Source: JAQUGA01 sp964521105
GTDB lineage: Bacteria; Bacteroidota; Bacteroidia; Bacteroidales; WCHB1-69
Length of the DNA stretch: 64,000 bases
Reading direction: 5' to 3'
Assembly: GCA_964521105.1 (NCBI GenBank)
Contig: CAZFPO010000002.1
Location: 22,422-86,421, forward strand
Positions 37,588 to 46,318 of this stretch are shown piece by piece. Position 1 is the stretch's first letter, and every line of letters begins with the position of its first letter. The notes beneath the pieces were generated by a model, which saw only the letters and a program-made list of their open reading frames with translations, was not told the origin of the DNA and did not search any database. The position numbers and the translations under genes are program-made.

Positions 37588-39240
37588 TCATTTTTGATTT
37601 TTTAAAAGAGAATCATATTGAGCTTTGTTTTTCAACACTTCAACAGCCTTAGAAACTTCAATGTCTGTTTTTAGCATTACCTGAATTTGTCCTTTTCGAT
37701 AATAATACCTCGAAACAATTTCAACTTGTAACAACTCAATAATTTCGTTTTTATACTTATTTAAATCGTCCTCTTTATTATGTTTAAGTTTTGATTCTAA
37801 ATTTTTAATTTCATCTTCGATAGCAGAATAATATTTTTCCTTAGTCGAAATAGATTTTAAACTTTTCAAAACCGACTCGGTTTCAGTTTCATAATCAAAA
37901 TCCTTATCTTTAATATATTCGATAAATTGAGCATACACTTTATCTGAAATGGTAAAATCGGAAGGCGAATCAATTGTTTTATTGTTTTTATAAAAATAAT
38001 TGGCAAAGTCGAAAATAACATATTTAGTGTATAAACTCGATGCGATTTTACTAAAAGTCGGATTTGAAACTAACACATCTGGTTCTATTCCACCTTTATC
38101 ATAAACAGTACGTCCATTTTTTGTTTTAAACGCCACAAAGTTTGAATCAGAGACTTTAAATCTATCTTTTTGAGAGTAATCAATTGCTTGAATACATCTC
38201 CCACTCGGAATGTAATATTTAGCGATGGTAACTTTAAGTCGGTTATTGTAAGGTAATGGCACCACATTTTGAACCAGTCCTTTACCAAACGTTCGTTCAC
38301 CAATCACTAATCCTCTGTCTAAATCCTGAAATGCACCTGCAACAATTTCTGAAGCCGAAGCACTCCCTTCGTCAACAAGCACCACAATAGGAATTTTAGT
38401 ATCTACCGCAGTAAAGGTAGTTTTGTATTGGTTACTTCTGTCAGCAGTTTTACCTTTAGTATAAACAATTAAATTGTCTTTATCAACAAAAATATTCATA
38501 ATTAAAACAGCTTCTTGAAGCAATCCTCCCCCATTTCCTCTTAAATCTAAGATGAACCCTTCAATATTTTGTTCTTTCAATTTTAAAAACTCCTCTTTTA
38601 CTTCCTTTGCAGCATTTTCGGTAAATTGTTGTAGCCTAACATATCCAATTTTTTCGTCAACTTTACCCGAATAAGCAATATTTGGCAATTGTATTTCTTC
38701 GCGAACAATCTCTTTTGTAATTGGTTTTGTTTCGCCGTATGGAATGTATTTAAGTTTAACCGTTGTACCTGGCTGTCCTTTTAGTATTGAACTAACTTCT
38801 TCGGTTGTTTTTCCCTTAGCACTTTTATCATTTATTTCGATAATTTTATCACCTGGTGAAAGACCATTTTTTTGAGCTGGAAAACCTTGATACGGTTCAG
38901 TAATAACAACATACCCATCTTGTTCTTGAATTACTGCACCAATACCTCCATATTGACCGGTTGTCATTAATCGATACTCTTCAATGTCCGACTCGGGATA
39001 AAATACAGTATACGGGTCAAGCGACTCTAGCATTGCATCAATGGCTTTTTTTACTAAATCATTGGTATTTATTGGGTCAACATAATTTAAATTAAGCTCC
39101 TTAATAACACTCGAAAAAATATCGATATTTTTGGCAACGTCAAAATCGTTATTAATAAAACTCAATCCTACACCAACGATGCAAATAGCAACAAATGCCA
39201 TTACATACTTTTTTAATCGTAGTTTTAAAGATATTTTCAT
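37588..39240 (-). CDS. Carboxyl-terminal processing protease, S41 family
   Basis: 550 residues. An N-terminal signal anchor (MAFVAICIVGVGLSF) is followed by the S41 N-domain, a PDZ domain (about residues 95-185, with GGIGAVIQEQDGYVVITEPY and GLSPGDKIIEINDKS) and the protease core: YVRLQQFTENAAKEV, FILDLRGNGGGLLQEA, the catalytic Ser in VDEGSASASEIVAGA (about residue 294) and the Lys in ERTFGKGLVQ. The C-terminal ~120 residues are helical and charged. CtpA/Prc-type proteases degrade or trim periplasmic proteins from their C-termini. It follows yidD by 15 bases in the conserved Bacteroidota run DUF4271-hemD-rnpA-yidD-ctp. Confidence 0.95.
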   Translation of the reverse strand: MKISLKLRLKKYVMAFVAICIVGVGLSFINNDFDVAKNIDIFSSVIKELNLNYVDPINTNDLVKKAIDAMLESLDPYTVFYPESDIEEYRLMTTGQYGGIGAVIQEQDGYVVITEPYQGFPAQKNGLSPGDKIIEINDKSAKGKTTEEVSSILKGQPGTTVKLKYIPYGETKPITKEIVREEIQLPNIAYSGKVDEKIGYVRLQQFTENAAKEVKEEFLKLKEQNIEGFILDLRGNGGGLLQEAVLIMNIFVDKDNLIVYTKGKTADRSNQYKTTFTAVDTKIPIVVLVDEGSASASEIVAGAFQDLDRGLVIGERTFGKGLVQNVVPLPYNNRLKVTIAKYYIPSGRCIQAIDYSQKDRFKVSDSNFVAFKTKNGRTVYDKGGIEPDVLVSNPTFSKIASSLYTKYVIFDFANYFYKNNKTIDSPSDFTISDKVYAQFIEYIKDKDFDYETETESVLKSLKSISTKEKYYSAIEDEIKNLESKLKHNKEDDLNKYKNEIIELLQVEIVSRYYYRKGQIQVMLKTDIEVSKAVEVLKNKAQYDSLLKNQK

Positions 39241-39255
39241 GTTATTATTTTTTTA

Positions 39256-39501
39256 TTATGGAACGGGGTCATAACCACTTTTTCCCCATGGGTGACATTT
39301 AGAAATACGTTTTAGCGTAAGCCAACCACCAAAAAAAGGTCCATGTTTACGAATAGCTTCAACTCCATAAGTAGAACATGTTGGAGTAAATCGGCAACTT
39401 GGCGGAAAAAAAGGAGATATAAGTGTTTGATATATTTTAATAAATAAAATCATGATAAAACCAATCCCTTTTGCAATTATATTCAACAATTTAGTAATCA
39501 T
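39256..39501 (-). CDS. yidD: Membrane protein insertion efficiency factor YidD
   Basis: 81 residues. An N-terminal amphipathic/hydrophobic stretch leads to the family signature YQTLISPFFPPSCRFTPTCS, then YGVEAIRKHGPFFGGWLTL and RISKCHPWGKSGYDPVP. YidD aids insertion of membrane proteins by YidC and is typically next to rnpA, as here: its ATG comes four bases after the rnpA stop. Length and motifs are canonical. Confidence 0.95.
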   Translation of the reverse strand: MITKLLNIIAKGIGFIMILFIKIYQTLISPFFPPSCRFTPTCSTYGVEAIRKHGPFFGGWLTLKRISKCHPWGKSGYDPVP

Positions 39502-39505
39502 GATT

Positions 39506-39892
39506 TTAGCTTCGGGTTACTGTTTGTGTAAGCTTTTGTAAAAGTAATCTAATTTTTGAATTTGCAGTTTCAAAATTAAGGATGTTTTTATCAATGTATA
39601 TTAAAAAAAGTGAAATGTCTATTGAATTAAAACTCTCGGATTTTTGAAAATCAGATTTATTCAATCGGAATGACTCTTTAATTAACCGTTTAATTCTATT
39701 TCTGTCAACCGCTCTTTTAAAAATTCTTTTAGGAACGCTAACTGTAAATTGAACTGATGATTTATTTTCATTGTTTTTGGAAATTAAATAATATAATTTA
39801 AAAGGATGTACAAAAATAATTTCACCCTTGTTTAATGTTTCATTAATAAGTTGTCGTGAACGAAGCCGTTCGTACTTGCTGAATGTAAACAT
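39506..39892 (-). CDS. rnpA: Ribonuclease P protein component
   Basis: 128 residues, near the family norm. The protein helps the RNA subunit to mature tRNA 5' ends. The conserved arginine-rich helix RAVDRNRIKRLIKESFRL and the preceding VQFTVSVPKRIFK are clear, and the N-terminus FSKYERLRSRQLINETLNKGE fits. It lies between hemD and yidD; rpmH, often adjacent in other phyla, is not here, as is usual in Bacteroidota. Confidence 0.94.
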   Translation of the reverse strand: MFTFSKYERLRSRQLINETLNKGEIIFVHPFKLYYLISKNNENKSSVQFTVSVPKRIFKRAVDRNRIKRLIKESFRLNKSDFQKSESFNSIDISLFLIYIDKNILNFETANSKIRLLLQKLTQTVTRS

Positions 39893-39905
39893 TAATGAAA
39901 ATAAA

Positions 39906-40676
39906 TCATTGTTTTTTAGAACACTTTTTAAGCTTCGTAAGATAATTATCGATAGCTGAAGTAATAGATGGTGTTTCGGGAGTGGGTGCTTGAAAAGACA
40001 ATTTCAAACCAGCTTCGATAATTGCATGAGCAACATTTTCACCCAAAACTCCAAAATGCATATCAACATCCTTAATATTTGGGTAATTAAATATTAAAGA
40101 TTCAACACCAGACGGACTAAATAAAACAATCATCTGAAATTCTGAAATATTAATAATTTCGGGTAAATTAACAGCCACATTTGTAAACATTATGGCTTTG
40201 GAATAATTTATTTTTTTTTCGTCTAAAAGCGAGGTAATCTGGGTTGCTCCCGAATCGGCACAAGGTATAATAAATTTTTCGTTTTTGTGTTTTCCACCCA
40301 TGATGTCTATCATACCATTGGTGTAATTTTTACTGAAAAATATCTTGCGTTTACGATACGTAACATACTTTTGAAGATATAGAGCAATCGACTCGTTAAG
40401 GCAAAAATATTTCATCGAATCAGGAATATCTAATCTCATATCTTTTGCAAGTCGAAAATAATGATCAACTGCATTTTTACTCATTAAAACTACTCCCGTA
40501 TGATCCAAAATGCCAACTCTTTCTTTCCTGAATTCTATAGCACTCACGCCTTCAATTTTAAAAAACTTTTGGAAAATAAATTCCACTTCATGTTTTTTTG
40601 AAATTTCGGCATATGGACTTTTTTCAAAATCACTTGGAGCAGGTTGAGATACTAATATTTTGCTAATCTTTTCCAT
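39906..40676 (-). CDS. hemD: Uroporphyrinogen-III synthase
   Basis: 256 residues. HemD closes and inverts ring D of hydroxymethylbilane to form uroporphyrinogen III. The family diverges strongly, but the two-lobed pattern is visible: ILVSQPAPSDFEKSPYAEI at the start, GVVLMSKNAVDHYF, then in the second lobe ALVFTNVAVN-type text, VLFSPSGVESLIFNYPN and the terminal FQAPTPETPSITSAIDNYL. Bacteroidota have this variant downstream of a DUF4271 gene, which also applies here (17-base gap). No other heme gene is nearby. Confidence 0.88.
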   Translation of the reverse strand: MEKISKILVSQPAPSDFEKSPYAEISKKHEVEFIFQKFFKIEGVSAIEFRKERVGILDHTGVVLMSKNAVDHYFRLAKDMRLDIPDSMKYFCLNESIALYLQKYVTYRKRKIFFSKNYTNGMIDIMGGKHKNEKFIIPCADSGATQITSLLDEKKINYSKAIMFTNVAVNLPEIINISEFQMIVLFSPSGVESLIFNYPNIKDVDMHFGVLGENVAHAIIEAGLKLSFQAPTPETPSITSAIDNYLTKLKKCSKKQ

Positions 40677-40692
40677 TTTTTGTCCTTATCTG

Positions 40693-41565
40693 CTACTTAG
40701 TTATTATAATCATCGAAGTTTTAAAAATCAGAATATATGGTAAAAATTCGACGGTGCAAAGATAAATAAAAATTTTGTAGTAATTGTATGTTTTACTCCA
40801 AATTTCAAAAGCTTTTATGTTTTTATACAATGCAAATAATACAATTACTGCAATAGATAAATATAAAAAAAACGAAATATTACTATACGTGAAAATTAAT
40901 AAAAAGGGAAATATTAATACAGAGCTAATACTCAGATTTAACAGGTTTTGCAAAATAAAACCCGCCGATTCAGCCTGGTTGTCAAACACATAACCAATAA
41001 TTAAAACTAAAGCTGATTTTAATAAAACAAATAATAAATAAACTCCAGCAATAAGCATATAAAAATTGGATTCTGATATTTTAATTTCTTGAAATGAGGC
41101 AAAATGCTTAATGCCCAAAAACAACATCATTGAAATTGAAATAACTACTATAAAAATTATTGGTAATAAAATAGTTTCATTAAAAATATTTCCGTCACGT
41201 TCAAGCTGACCTAAAAATCTTTTTGAAAAAGGAGCTTTAATTGTTTGCAACCATCTTTGATGAAAATTGGTAGAAATGTAAATATATAATATGAAAACTA
41301 CTAAAAAAGGGATAATTATCCAATCGTTATTATTTTGCTGAATCTCGTTTTTTGCATAACTTTTTGGTTTTAACAAATGATTTTCAAAAATTGAACTAGT
41401 ATAAACCGTATCATTTTCAAAATGACTTAATGTGGGTGAATAAAACTGCAAAACTCTATCATAAGACATACTTTTTAAAATCGAATCGTGCTTTACATAA
41501 GGAAGCATTTCGACTTGCGGATAGGATTTTCCACTATATAAAGCAGTGTCGTTATGATTTGGCAT
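40693..41565 (-). CDS. DUF4271 membrane protein
   Basis: 290 residues. A soluble N-terminal ~80 residues precede a region with six to seven hydrophobic helices (from WIIPFLVVFILYIYIST). The segment NIFNETILLPIIFIVVISISMM and the position just before hemD identify it as the DUF4271 family, found in nearly all Bacteroidota at this place. Its function is not known. Transcription follows from the bifunctional nuclease gene 54 bases upstream and may continue through hemD, rnpA, yidD and ctp. Confidence 0.82.
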   Translation of the reverse strand: MPNHNDTALYSGKSYPQVEMLPYVKHDSILKSMSYDRVLQFYSPTLSHFENDTVYTSSIFENHLLKPKSYAKNEIQQNNNDWIIIPFLVVFILYIYISTNFHQRWLQTIKAPFSKRFLGQLERDGNIFNETILLPIIFIVVISISMMLFLGIKHFASFQEIKISESNFYMLIAGVYLLFVLLKSALVLIIGYVFDNQAESAGFILQNLLNLSISSVLIFPFLLIFTYSNISFFLYLSIAVIVLFALYKNIKAFEIWSKTYNYYKIFIYLCTVEFLPYILIFKTSMIIITK

Positions 41566-41619
41566 TAGTGTTTTTGTTTTTGCAAAAGTACAAAAACAAA
41601 GTCTGAAAATTTAGAATTA

Positions 41620-42201
41620 TTATTGATTTTTCCGTCTTTCAATTTCGTCTCGAATGTGCGATGCTTGTTCATAATTTTCTTCCTGAACAGCTTCATCGAG
41701 CATTTTTAACAACTCCTCGTCGGTATAATACTCATATTCATTTTCGTCGGATAAAGTATGTTCAATTTCGGTATCATCTTCTTTAACTTTTAATGAATTT
41801 TCATCAATAGAAGCATCTTTCATTATTTTTTCGTACGTATAAATTGGACAATTAAAACGAAGTGAAAGCGAAACAGCATCAGACGTGCGTGCCTCTATTT
41901 CTTTAAACTCCTTTCCATTTGTTGCTATCATTTGCGAATAAAAAACACCCTCTTCAAGTTTGTAGATAATCACTTCTGTAATTTGAATCGAAAATGTATC
42001 GGCGAAGTTTTTAAATAAATCGTGGGTTAACGGACGAGAATATTTTATTTTTTCAATCTGAATGGCTATTGATTGGGCTTCAAACCCTCCAATTATTATG
42101 GGTAATTTTCGTGTACCGTTCACTTCACGTAAAATTAAAGCATACGCATTATTCTGTGTTTGACTGTATGTTAACCCCTGTATTTCGAGCTTAATTTTCA
42201 T
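41620..42201 (-). CDS. Bifunctional nuclease family protein with UVR motif
   Basis: 193 residues. The N-terminal ~130 residues are the DUF151/BFN domain: LTYSQTQNNAYALILREVNG, LPIIIGGFEAQSIAIQIE, ARTSDAVSLSLRFNCPIYTYE. The C-terminal ~35 residues (LKMLDEAVQEENYEQASHIRDEIE) are a UVR motif like the one that joins UvrB and UvrC. Both DNase and RNase activities have been reported for BFN proteins, but the biological role in bacteria remains unclear. A good promoter precedes the gene. Confidence 0.88.
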   Translation of the reverse strand: MKIKLEIQGLTYSQTQNNAYALILREVNGTRKLPIIIGGFEAQSIAIQIEKIKYSRPLTHDLFKNFADTFSIQITEVIIYKLEEGVFYSQMIATNGKEFKEIEARTSDAVSLSLRFNCPIYTYEKIMKDASIDENSLKVKEDDTEIEHTLSDENEYEYYTDEELLKMLDEAVQEENYEQASHIRDEIERRKNQ

Positions 42202-42310
42202 AAATAAGCATTTTCATAAATTTAAAAACGTCAAATTACTAAATAAACACCGTTTTTATTTTATTGTTCGGAAATAAAATCTCATATAACTAACCCTTCG
42301 TTATCAAAAA

Positions 42311-42341
42311 CAAATTTACAAAACTTTTAGATTACCTCAAA
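42311..42341 (-). promoter_or_regulatory. Promoter of the bifunctional nuclease/hemD run
   Basis: On the minus strand TTTG (42341-42338) and TAAATTTG (42318-42311) are 19 bases apart, a full match to the Bacteroidota -33/-7 consensus. The leader would be about 100 bases. Confidence 0.6.
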
Positions 42342-42347
42342 CAAATT

Positions 42348-44177
42348 TTAATTATCTTGCTTAAAAATTCGCATTACACAATTTTTACAATCATAATCTA
42401 AGCGATACAAAAGCTCCTGATGTTGCAAAAATACTGGGTCATTAATTTGACTTAAAGGTTTTTCGCTTAAACGATGACATCTTCCAAACAAATACTTTAT
42501 ACAATGATGCGTTGTCATCAAAGGCAAATTGTCAAATTCTTGATGAAGTTCGGCACCCATACTTTCAACCTCAACACCATGATTTTCGTAAAAACGCTTT
42601 GCGTATGAATTTAAAATATTATTCGTGGCTACCGATTTTTTTTCGGGATACAAAGCTTCTTTATCACTACTTGGAACAAAAGGAATTGGCATTAATTCCA
42701 AGCGTTTTTCAAGTAAAATCTCTAAAAGATCGCGACGCATTTGATTCAAATCGGATATTCGTATAAACGGAATTTTTTCTGATAAAAAATTCACTTTCTG
42801 AACCGAAAAAATCGTATCTCCACTTTTTGAAAGTTGTTCGGTAATATTTTGTTTTGCTTTTTCTGTTTGAAGTGCACTGTCAAATTTGCCTTCTGGTTTT
42901 ATGAATACACCAATGTTATCTTCGTCAACAACCGAAATGGTGAGTTTTTCATCAAAATCAACCTCAATTATTGTGGATATACAGCGACGGGTTCTTTCGG
43001 AACTTAATAATCGTTCAAATTCAATATCGCGATTCCGGTATATTTTAGCTCCTATAAAACATTCCTCAAATGAATCGTCGAAAATACGGTTATGATTTAC
43101 TATGTTTACAACAAATCCATTAAGTTCGCCTTTTTTATTTAAAAAACAGAGTCCATCGCCATTTACAATGGTTTCGGTTGTATCAATGTCTAAATAGTTT
43201 TGCCCCATTCCAATCACTTTGCCGATGAATGCTCCCATCGATTTTGGAGTGTGAACATTAGCAATTTCCGAATTTCTACCAGTTACATTCAATTCGGTAT
43301 AACCACGGTTAAACGTTTTATTTGGATTTGGTTCAAAACTTAAATTTACTGAACCAGATGAGGCTTTTTGATAACTTGAATTTTCGCATAAATACTTATC
43401 AAGCAATTTGCGATAATGCCCAACAATATTAATTACATAGGGCAAACTTTTCAATCGACCTTCGATTTTAAGCGAGCTAACTCCCGATTCGATTAATTTA
43501 TCTAATTGATTTTCAAGATTTAAATCTTTTAATGAAAGAACGTGTTTTTGTTCAGTAATTGTCTGTTTGTTTTTATCAAGAATATCGTAAGGCAAGCGAC
43601 AAGGTTGGGCACAACTTCCACGATTGGCACTTCGTCCTCCATTGCAAGCACTCATGTAACATTGTCCGCTGTAACTAACGCATAAAGCTCCATGAATGAA
43701 ATATTCAAATTCGACATCTGTCGTTTTACGAATTTTCTGGATAGTTTCAATTGACATTTCTCGTGGAAGCACAACCCTTGAAAACCCAATAGATTCTAAA
43801 AACTTGATACGTTCAGGAGTATAGTTGTGCATTTGAGTACTAGCATGAATTGGAATTGGTGGTAATCCCACTTCTATTAAGCCAAAATCTTGAATAATCA
43901 GGGCATCAATTCCAGCATTATAACCCTCGAATGCCATTTTTTGTGCTGGTAAAACTTCTTCATCGTAAAGTAGTGTGTTTAAAGTCAGGTATACTTTTGC
44001 ATGAAATTGATGGGCATATTTTACTAATTTCTCAATGTCGCGAAATGAATTTGAAGCAGCAAAACGAGCTCCAAAACTTTCGCCTCCAATGTACACTGCA
44101 TCGGCACCATGACGAATGGCTGCCATTCCAATCTCGATATTTTTTGCTGGTGCAAGAAGTTCAATTTTTTTTTCCAT
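42348..44177 (-). CDS. Peptidase U32 family protein, RlhA-like
   Basis: 609 residues. The N-terminal ~300 residues are the U32 TIM-barrel: APAKNIEIGMAAIRHGADAVYIGG, VLPREMSIETI and the signature FIHGALCVSYSGQCYMS, then RSANRGSCAQPCRLPY. Conserved cysteines there and CKNCVMRIF at the end could bind an iron-sulfur cluster. The central part resembles DUF3656. This arrangement is that of RlhA, which hydroxylates a cytidine of 23S rRNA; the related TrhP acts on tRNA. U32 proteins were once called collagenases, but peptidase activity is doubtful. The ATG overlaps the mgsA stop with no spacer (TAAATG), so the two are probably coupled. Confidence 0.88.
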   Translation of the reverse strand: MEKKIELLAPAKNIEIGMAAIRHGADAVYIGGESFGARFAASNSFRDIEKLVKYAHQFHAKVYLTLNTLLYDEEVLPAQKMAFEGYNAGIDALIIQDFGLIEVGLPPIPIHASTQMHNYTPERIKFLESIGFSRVVLPREMSIETIQKIRKTTDVEFEYFIHGALCVSYSGQCYMSACNGGRSANRGSCAQPCRLPYDILDKNKQTITEQKHVLSLKDLNLENQLDKLIESGVSSLKIEGRLKSLPYVINIVGHYRKLLDKYLCENSSYQKASSGSVNLSFEPNPNKTFNRGYTELNVTGRNSEIANVHTPKSMGAFIGKVIGMGQNYLDIDTTETIVNGDGLCFLNKKGELNGFVVNIVNHNRIFDDSFEECFIGAKIYRNRDIEFERLLSSERTRRCISTIIEVDFDEKLTISVVDEDNIGVFIKPEGKFDSALQTEKAKQNITEQLSKSGDTIFSVQKVNFLSEKIPFIRISDLNQMRRDLLEILLEKRLELMPIPFVPSSDKEALYPEKKSVATNNILNSYAKRFYENHGVEVESMGAELHQEFDNLPLMTTHHCIKYLFGRCHRLSEKPLSQINDPVFLQHQELLYRLDYDCKNCVMRIFKQDN

Positions 44178-44663
44178 TTATCGAGCCTTAATATCTACCG
44201 AACGATTGATGTATTCGGAGTAATCTTTTCGAATAATGGTATAGTCGGACGAAAATAATGGCGAGGAAATAATGAAATCAGCAGATGTTCTGTTAATTGC
44301 GACAGGTATGTTGTAAAGTGTTGCTATTCGTAATAATGCTTTAACATCCACATCGTGTGGTTGTGGTTGCATTGGATCCCACAAAAAAATCAAAAGATCA
44401 ATTTTTGATTCCGAAATTAATGCTCCCAATTGTTGGTCTCCTCCCAATGGTCCAGATTTCAATTTTTGAATTTGAGGCAATGGACGATTGTTTGTATCAC
44501 TAATTTTCTCAAACACCTCTTCAATAATATTACCAGTTGTTCCTGTACATATCATGCTATGATGCCAAAGGAATTCATGATTCCATGCCACCCATTCGGC
44601 GATGTCTTTTTTTCGATTGTCATGGGCAACTAAAGCGATGGTCTTGCGATTTTTTTTACTCAT
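44178..44663 (-). CDS. mgsA: Methylglyoxal synthase
   Basis: 161 residues, close to the E. coli enzyme (152). It turns dihydroxyacetone phosphate into methylglyoxal and phosphate. Active-site text is intact: IALVAHDNRKKDIAEWV, TGTTGNIIEEV, SGPLGGDQQLGALISESKID, LIFLWDPMQPQPHDVDVKALLR and the final ADFIISSPLF. It is immediately upstream of the U32 gene on the minus strand and has its own candidate promoter. Confidence 0.96.
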   Translation of the reverse strand: MSKKNRKTIALVAHDNRKKDIAEWVAWNHEFLWHHSMICTGTTGNIIEEVFEKISDTNNRPLPQIQKLKSGPLGGDQQLGALISESKIDLLIFLWDPMQPQPHDVDVKALLRIATLYNIPVAINRTSADFIISSPLFSSDYTIIRKDYSEYINRSVDIKAR

Positions 44664-44683
44664 AATACCTATTTTCTATGATG

Positions 44684-44691
44684 CAAAAATA
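44684..44691 (-). promoter_or_regulatory. Candidate -7 promoter element for mgsA
   Basis: Minus-strand TATTTTTG, an exact TAnnTTTG match 21 bases before the mgsA start. No clear -33 box. Confidence 0.4.
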
Positions 44692-44765
44692 GTGTTTAAA
44701 TTTTTAGTGAAGAATGTTTGCTTATTTTATTATTAGAGACATAATATTGATTTCTTTTTAAATCA

Positions 44766-44811
44766 AAAATGTCAATTTAAGATTAATTCATTAATCTTAA
44801 ATTGACATTTT
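44766..44811. repeat. Perfect 21-bp hairpin between mgsA and the lipoprotein gene
   Basis: Arms 44766-44786 and 44791-44811 are perfect complements around a 4-base loop; two further bases outside pair if one A is bulged. No T-run follows on either strand and the flanking genes diverge, so it is not a normal terminator. Confidence 0.75.
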
Positions 44812-45049
44812 GAGTAAAGCTAAGAAAAAACAATGCGTTTTTACTTCTTAGTTTGCACTTTTGCATTTCCATGAAGGTTGAGTATAATACATCGAAAATT
44901 AAATGGTGCATTTTTGTCGTTGCAAAATGGTATTCTTCCCTACCGTATAAGCATAAAGTGCTGCTGGTAGAAAATAAAGATATATTTTTTCATCTTTTTA
45001 TACGTGCTTCATCTTTTTTATATTTAATAAAATAAAGTTTGAAAACCTC

Positions 45050-45080
45050 TTGACATTTAAACATATTTGTTTTATATTTG
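45050..45080 (+). promoter_or_regulatory. Promoter of the lipoprotein gene
   Basis: TTG at 45050-45052 and TATATTTG at 45073-45080 are 20 bases apart, which is the Bacteroidota arrangement. The leader before the ATG at 45310 would be about 220 bases and includes the tetranucleotide repeat. Confidence 0.55.
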
Positions 45081-45174
45081 CATTTGGTTAAAGTTGTAAG
45101 AAATTAATTTATTGAAATGTTTAAATTTCAAAACAATTCTTTTGTGCTTTTTAATGGACGGCTTAAAAACATTT

Positions 45175-45204
45175 CTGTCTATCTGTCCGTCTGTCTGTCT
45201 GTCG
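45175..45204 (+). repeat. TCTG tetranucleotide repeat
   Basis: About seven units of TCTG with two variant units (TCTA and TCCG) near its 5' side; the last units are perfect. It lies in the leader of the lipoprotein gene. Confidence 0.8.
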
Positions 45205-45309
45205 TTTAGTTCAATATTTTTTCAGTTTTTACCTTTTGTTTTATTTAAATAAATTGCTGTTTTATGGCTAAAAACTATTTTTAAAATTCTTTAAAAAATA
45301 ATATTAATC

Positions 45310-46251
45310 ATGAAGATAATAAAAGTGAAAACAATAAAAAATGAAATTATAGCAATAATTTTAATATTAATAGTATTAACTTCTTGTACAAAAAATGATG
45401 ATAATTTACCAAAAATCGTTTTACAAAAAAACGTAACTCAAAAGATAAAAGATTTTAAAGCCAACTTGAATTTAAAGGTTGACAATACGATAAGTATTGA
45501 TAGTGCTGTTTGGTATCTTGAAGGTCTTTTAAATTATGAAAATGCAAATAATGAACACAACTTTGAAAATTTATTTTTCTATAGGGATTCTATAAGCTTT
45601 GATTTAAGTACAGAAACAATAAGTTATTCAAAAATTAGTGATATTTATTCCTGTTTGTCTGATAAACTTAACAATATTATTGAATCATCAAATACTTCAT
45701 TATTTTATGATTTAATTGATGTTAACATTAAGCAATCTAACATTAACTCTGAATATAAAACATTAACTATTGTAGCTTCAATCGGCACGGCAAATGAAAA
45801 ATTTCGTTGGACTGCAAACTATGTCCCCTTTGGCAGCTCCGAATCTTTAGTTTGGGGATTGGAAGCAAACAATAATGATGCATCTACAAAATTACAATAT
45901 AAAATCAACAATGCACATAAATATACTGTCTTTGGATATTTCACTAATATTGTAGAAATACAAACCACAAGTGGAGATTTTTATGACCCTAATTATACTG
46001 GCAGTTGGGAACAAGCAATGATATTTTGTGCTCAAGGGGAGGGTGAATATCCACCAAATAATATTGAACCCGTTTTAAATTCTACAGAATTAAACTACTA
46101 TTTGACAAAATTTGAGCACATCAAAAACTTATTAAAACCCCAAGGAAAGATATTTAAAAACATTAATGTTCTTGAAAGTTGCGGATTAAGCAACACAGAA
46201 TGGATGAGGTGTCATGTATATGACATGTATTACGGCACATATATATATTAA
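45310..46251 (+). CDS. Hypothetical lipoprotein
   Basis: 313 residues. The N-terminus has a hydrophobic core ending in a lipobox (ILILIVLTSCTKNDD, cysteine near residue 26), so it should be anchored to a membrane. The mature part is mixed, with Asn-rich text, WYLEGLLNYENANNEH and FENLFFYRDSISFDLS near the first third, SGDFYDPNYTGSWEQAM, and a terminal pair of cysteines (LESCGLS and MRCHVYDMYYG). I do not recognise the family. The secreted protein at 46319 follows 67 bases later on the same strand and is probably in the same transcript. Confidence 0.75.
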   Translation: MKIIKVKTIKNEIIAIILILIVLTSCTKNDDNLPKIVLQKNVTQKIKDFKANLNLKVDNTISIDSAVWYLEGLLNYENANNEHNFENLFFYRDSISFDLSTETISYSKISDIYSCLSDKLNNIIESSNTSLFYDLIDVNIKQSNINSEYKTLTIVASIGTANEKFRWTANYVPFGSSESLVWGLEANNNDASTKLQYKINNAHKYTVFGYFTNIVEIQTTSGDFYDPNYTGSWEQAMIFCAQGEGEYPPNNIEPVLNSTELNYYLTKFEHIKNLLKPQGKIFKNINVLESCGLSNTEWMRCHVYDMYYGTYIY

Positions 46252-46318
46252 TAAATTTTTTAATGTATTTATATTATCACAAAATCATCACACCTTTATA
46301 CACCTAAAAACTCATAAT

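Larger units (their letters stand above)
44664..45309. other. Intergenic region with hairpin, promoter and tetranucleotide repeat
   Basis: 646 bases. In order: the mgsA -7 box (44684-44691, minus), a 21-bp perfect hairpin (44766-44811), a plus-strand promoter (45050-45080), a TCTG tetranucleotide repeat (about 45175-45204) and ~100 AT-rich bases before the lipoprotein ATG. A 60-codon reading frame at 44853-45035 has no recognisable feature and I did not accept it. Confidence 0.6.

Noticed and set aside
41620..44663. Defence island among the minus-strand genes
   Set aside because: All genes are housekeeping families (methylglyoxal synthase, U32, bifunctional nuclease); the nuclease name does not imply defence.
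44853..45035. 60-codon plus-strand frame between mgsA and the lipoprotein gene
   Set aside because: No family feature, no ribosome site or promoter at the right place, and composition is like noncoding AT-rich DNA.
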